From IMG/VR virus record IMGVR_UViG_3300013131_000093, positions 1 through 41,939 of that record: a stretch of DNA of 41,939 bases, one strand, 5' to 3'. Position 1 is the first letter of the stretch; each line of letters opens with the position of its first letter. Below are positions 41,023 to 41,939 of this stretch, piece after piece. A model generated the notes under the pieces. That model did not search any database. It saw only the letters and a list, made by a program, of their open reading frames with translations, and was not told where the DNA came from. The position numbers were made by a program, and so were the translations under genes. Source of the stretch: a virus.

Positions 41023-41190
41023 ATGTATAAGAATGTATTGTTGACCGATAAAGAAATTGCTCTTCTCAAGACAGTTATTAATCAAACTTTGCACGAAAAA
41101 GTAAGCATTGATCGTAATAACTTGACCATTATTCTTAATCGTCTTAGGGATGTAAAACCCACTAAAACCTATAATCAAACTATCAATTAG
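41023..41190 (+). CDS. Small basic unknown protein
   Basis: 55 residues from ATG 41023 with AGGGGAT upstream: MYKNVLLTDKEIALLKTVIN, two helices (ALLKTVINQTL, LTIILNRLRD). Longer frame from 40888 would include the promoter. No family. Confidence 0.6.
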   Translation: MYKNVLLTDKEIALLKTVINQTLHEKVSIDRNNLTIILNRLRDVKPTKTYNQTIN

Positions 41191-41211
41191 GGTTAATAAC
41201 CCACAAATCAA

Positions 41212-41580
41212 ATGCAAATCAAAACAGCAAAAAAACTATTGGCTAATATTAGATTTAGTCAAGGTAGAAATGTTGCTCGAAACGATAAGGGTCAAAATTT
41301 AACTGTTTGGAACATTGATTTAACAGATGATGATTTGATTAAAAAATATGATGAGCAAAACGGTCAATGTTATTGGAGCAAAAAAACACTAAACGAGGAA
41401 TATAACTATATCAATAAACATCCATTGGCTATTAGTGTTGACCGTATAGATAACAGAATAGGATACGAATATAACAATGTGGTTTTAACTCTTAGGTTAT
41501 TCAACTTGGGTAGAGGTTCGTATGCTGGTAATTTTGCTCCTATTGTAGACTTTATCTATCAAGAAGAAAATAATTTATGA
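41212..41580 (+). CDS. HNH/endonuclease VII-like nuclease
   Basis: 122 residues. GQCYWSKKTLN (Cys knuckle), then LAISVDRIDNRIGYEYNNVVL and LRLFNLGRGSY match the ...SVDRID.x.GY...NVVL... centre of small HNH/Endo-VII-type homing or repair nucleases (D-R-I-D plus downstream Asn). The second Cys pair is missing. It lies at the start of a 42-bp repeat region. Confidence 0.65.
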   Translation: MQIKTAKKLLANIRFSQGRNVARNDKGQNLTVWNIDLTDDDLIKKYDEQNGQCYWSKKTLNEEYNYINKHPLAISVDRIDNRIGYEYNNVVLTLRLFNLGRGSYAGNFAPIVDFIYQEENNL

Positions 41581-41609
41581 ACACAAATTAGTAGAGAAAA
41601 GTTAAAAGC

Positions 41610-41651
41610 GTTGGCCGATTTTATTAATAAGTATTTGGAGAATGAATAATG
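41610..41651 (+). repeat. 42-bp direct repeat, copy a
   Basis: Starts GTTGGCCGATTTTATTAATA and runs to the ATG of the 41649 gene, including its TTTGGAG ribosome site. It differs from copy b at two positions. In one frame it encodes LADFINKYLENE plus stop; here no start codon precedes that frame. Confidence 0.9.
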
Positions 41652-41885
41652 GAAAACTTTGATTTGGATGATTATGTGTCTTTGGCTATCGAGTTTAGAG
41701 AAGATAAAAACTTTGAGGGTGAAAATATTAAAGAAATGAAGTTTCATTTTGCCGATGATAATTTTGGTGTTAAGTGGTATCCTACCAAAAAGAGTATTAT
41801 TAATTTTATTGAGGTTCTCAAAAAGATTGAATCTCAAATGACTGACGATACCAATAGAGATGAAAATGAGGATGAGGATGACTAA
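41649..41885 (+). CDS. Small acidic protein between two direct repeats
   Basis: 78 residues: MENFDLDDYVSLAIEFREDK... WYPTKKSIINFIEVLKK, acidic tail ending DENEDEDD. TTTGGAG upstream, supplied by repeat a. No family. Confidence 0.65.
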   Translation: MENFDLDDYVSLAIEFREDKNFEGENIKEMKFHFADDNFGVKWYPTKKSIINFIEVLKKIESQMTDDTNRDENEDEDD

Positions 41886-41928
41886 GGGGTTGGCCGATTT
41901 TATTAATAACTATTTGGAGAATAAATAA
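41878..41928 (+). CDS. Possible 16-residue frame over repeat b
   Basis: ATG 41878: MTKGLADFINNYLENK. It overlaps the end of the 41649 gene and ends one base into the next ATG. Low support as a protein; it shows that the repeat is translatable in the same frame as copy a. Confidence 0.25.
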   Translation: MTKGLADFINNYLENK

Positions 41929-41930
41929 TG
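41889..41930 (+). repeat. 42-bp direct repeat, copy b
   Basis: Same start and length as copy a with G-to-C and G-to-A differences, also ending exactly at the next gene's ATG (41928). Confidence 0.9.
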
Positions 41931-41939
41931 TATGATATG
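41928..41939 (+). CDS. Start of a further gene, cut by the window edge
   Basis: ATG 41928 with TTTGGAG upstream; only MYDM is visible. Confidence 0.45.

Overview
The window is a stretch of a double-stranded DNA tailed-phage genome, at least 42 kb and probably much larger, with two divergent gene blocks. From 1 to about 13.4 kb everything lies on the minus strand and is the virion and packaging block. In transcription order it holds a sigma-70-like factor, a coiled-coil protein in the small-terminase position, GDP-mannose 4,6-dehydratase, an HNH nuclease, an ERCC4-type nuclease, large terminase, portal, a prohead protease with a nested scaffold, a putative decoration protein, major capsid protein, a neck-like protein and two fibre/baseplate-like proteins. 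From 13.4 kb to the right end everything is on the plus strand: a GlmS plus GNA1-like acetyltransferase pair, then more than 60 small genes, 12 tRNA genes, several candidate structured RNAs and about 40 recognisable sigma-70-type promoters.

The most unusual part is 16.5-36.1 kb. Small genes sit in short transcription units separated by at least 21 copies of an approximately 80 bp element. Each copy has four arms of the type TAAANCCTTG/CAAGGNTTTA that can fold in two mutually exclusive ways. Most copies are followed by an A/T-rich stretch and a promoter carrying a conserved CGATAA word, either about 13 nt upstream of the -10 box or about 3 nt downstream of it. This reads as a repeated insulator-plus-promoter cassette; promoter/stem-loop cassettes of T4-type phages are the closest analogy I know. 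A second short element of about 45 bp, ending in GTAGTCAGC, occurs about eight times from 22.9 to 39.6 kb. Four transcription units place the ATG exactly 6 nt after the -10 box, which predicts leaderless mRNAs, and in three places the TGA stop of one gene lies inside the TTGACA of the next promoter.

The host is not given. Three small secreted proteins (13.8, 38.55 and 38.8 kb) look host-derived; the third has the AEANYMA / GHVWG / FEGVG / WYRVR pattern that I recall from small exported proteins of Planctomycetes. A planctomycete host is therefore my working guess, not a demonstrated fact.

Functionally, the minus block builds and packages the particle, with its own sigma-like factor at its head. 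The plus block probably supplies early host-takeover proteins (HU-like DNA-binding protein, acidic possible DNA-mimic protein, kinase-like protein, ribosomal L7/L12-like domain protein), sugar-nucleotide metabolism (GlmS, GNA1-like, with GMD on the other strand), translation supplements (tRNAs) and, near 40.2-40.8 kb, a cluster of tiny membrane proteins that could include lysis functions. Most small plus-strand proteins match no family I recognise.
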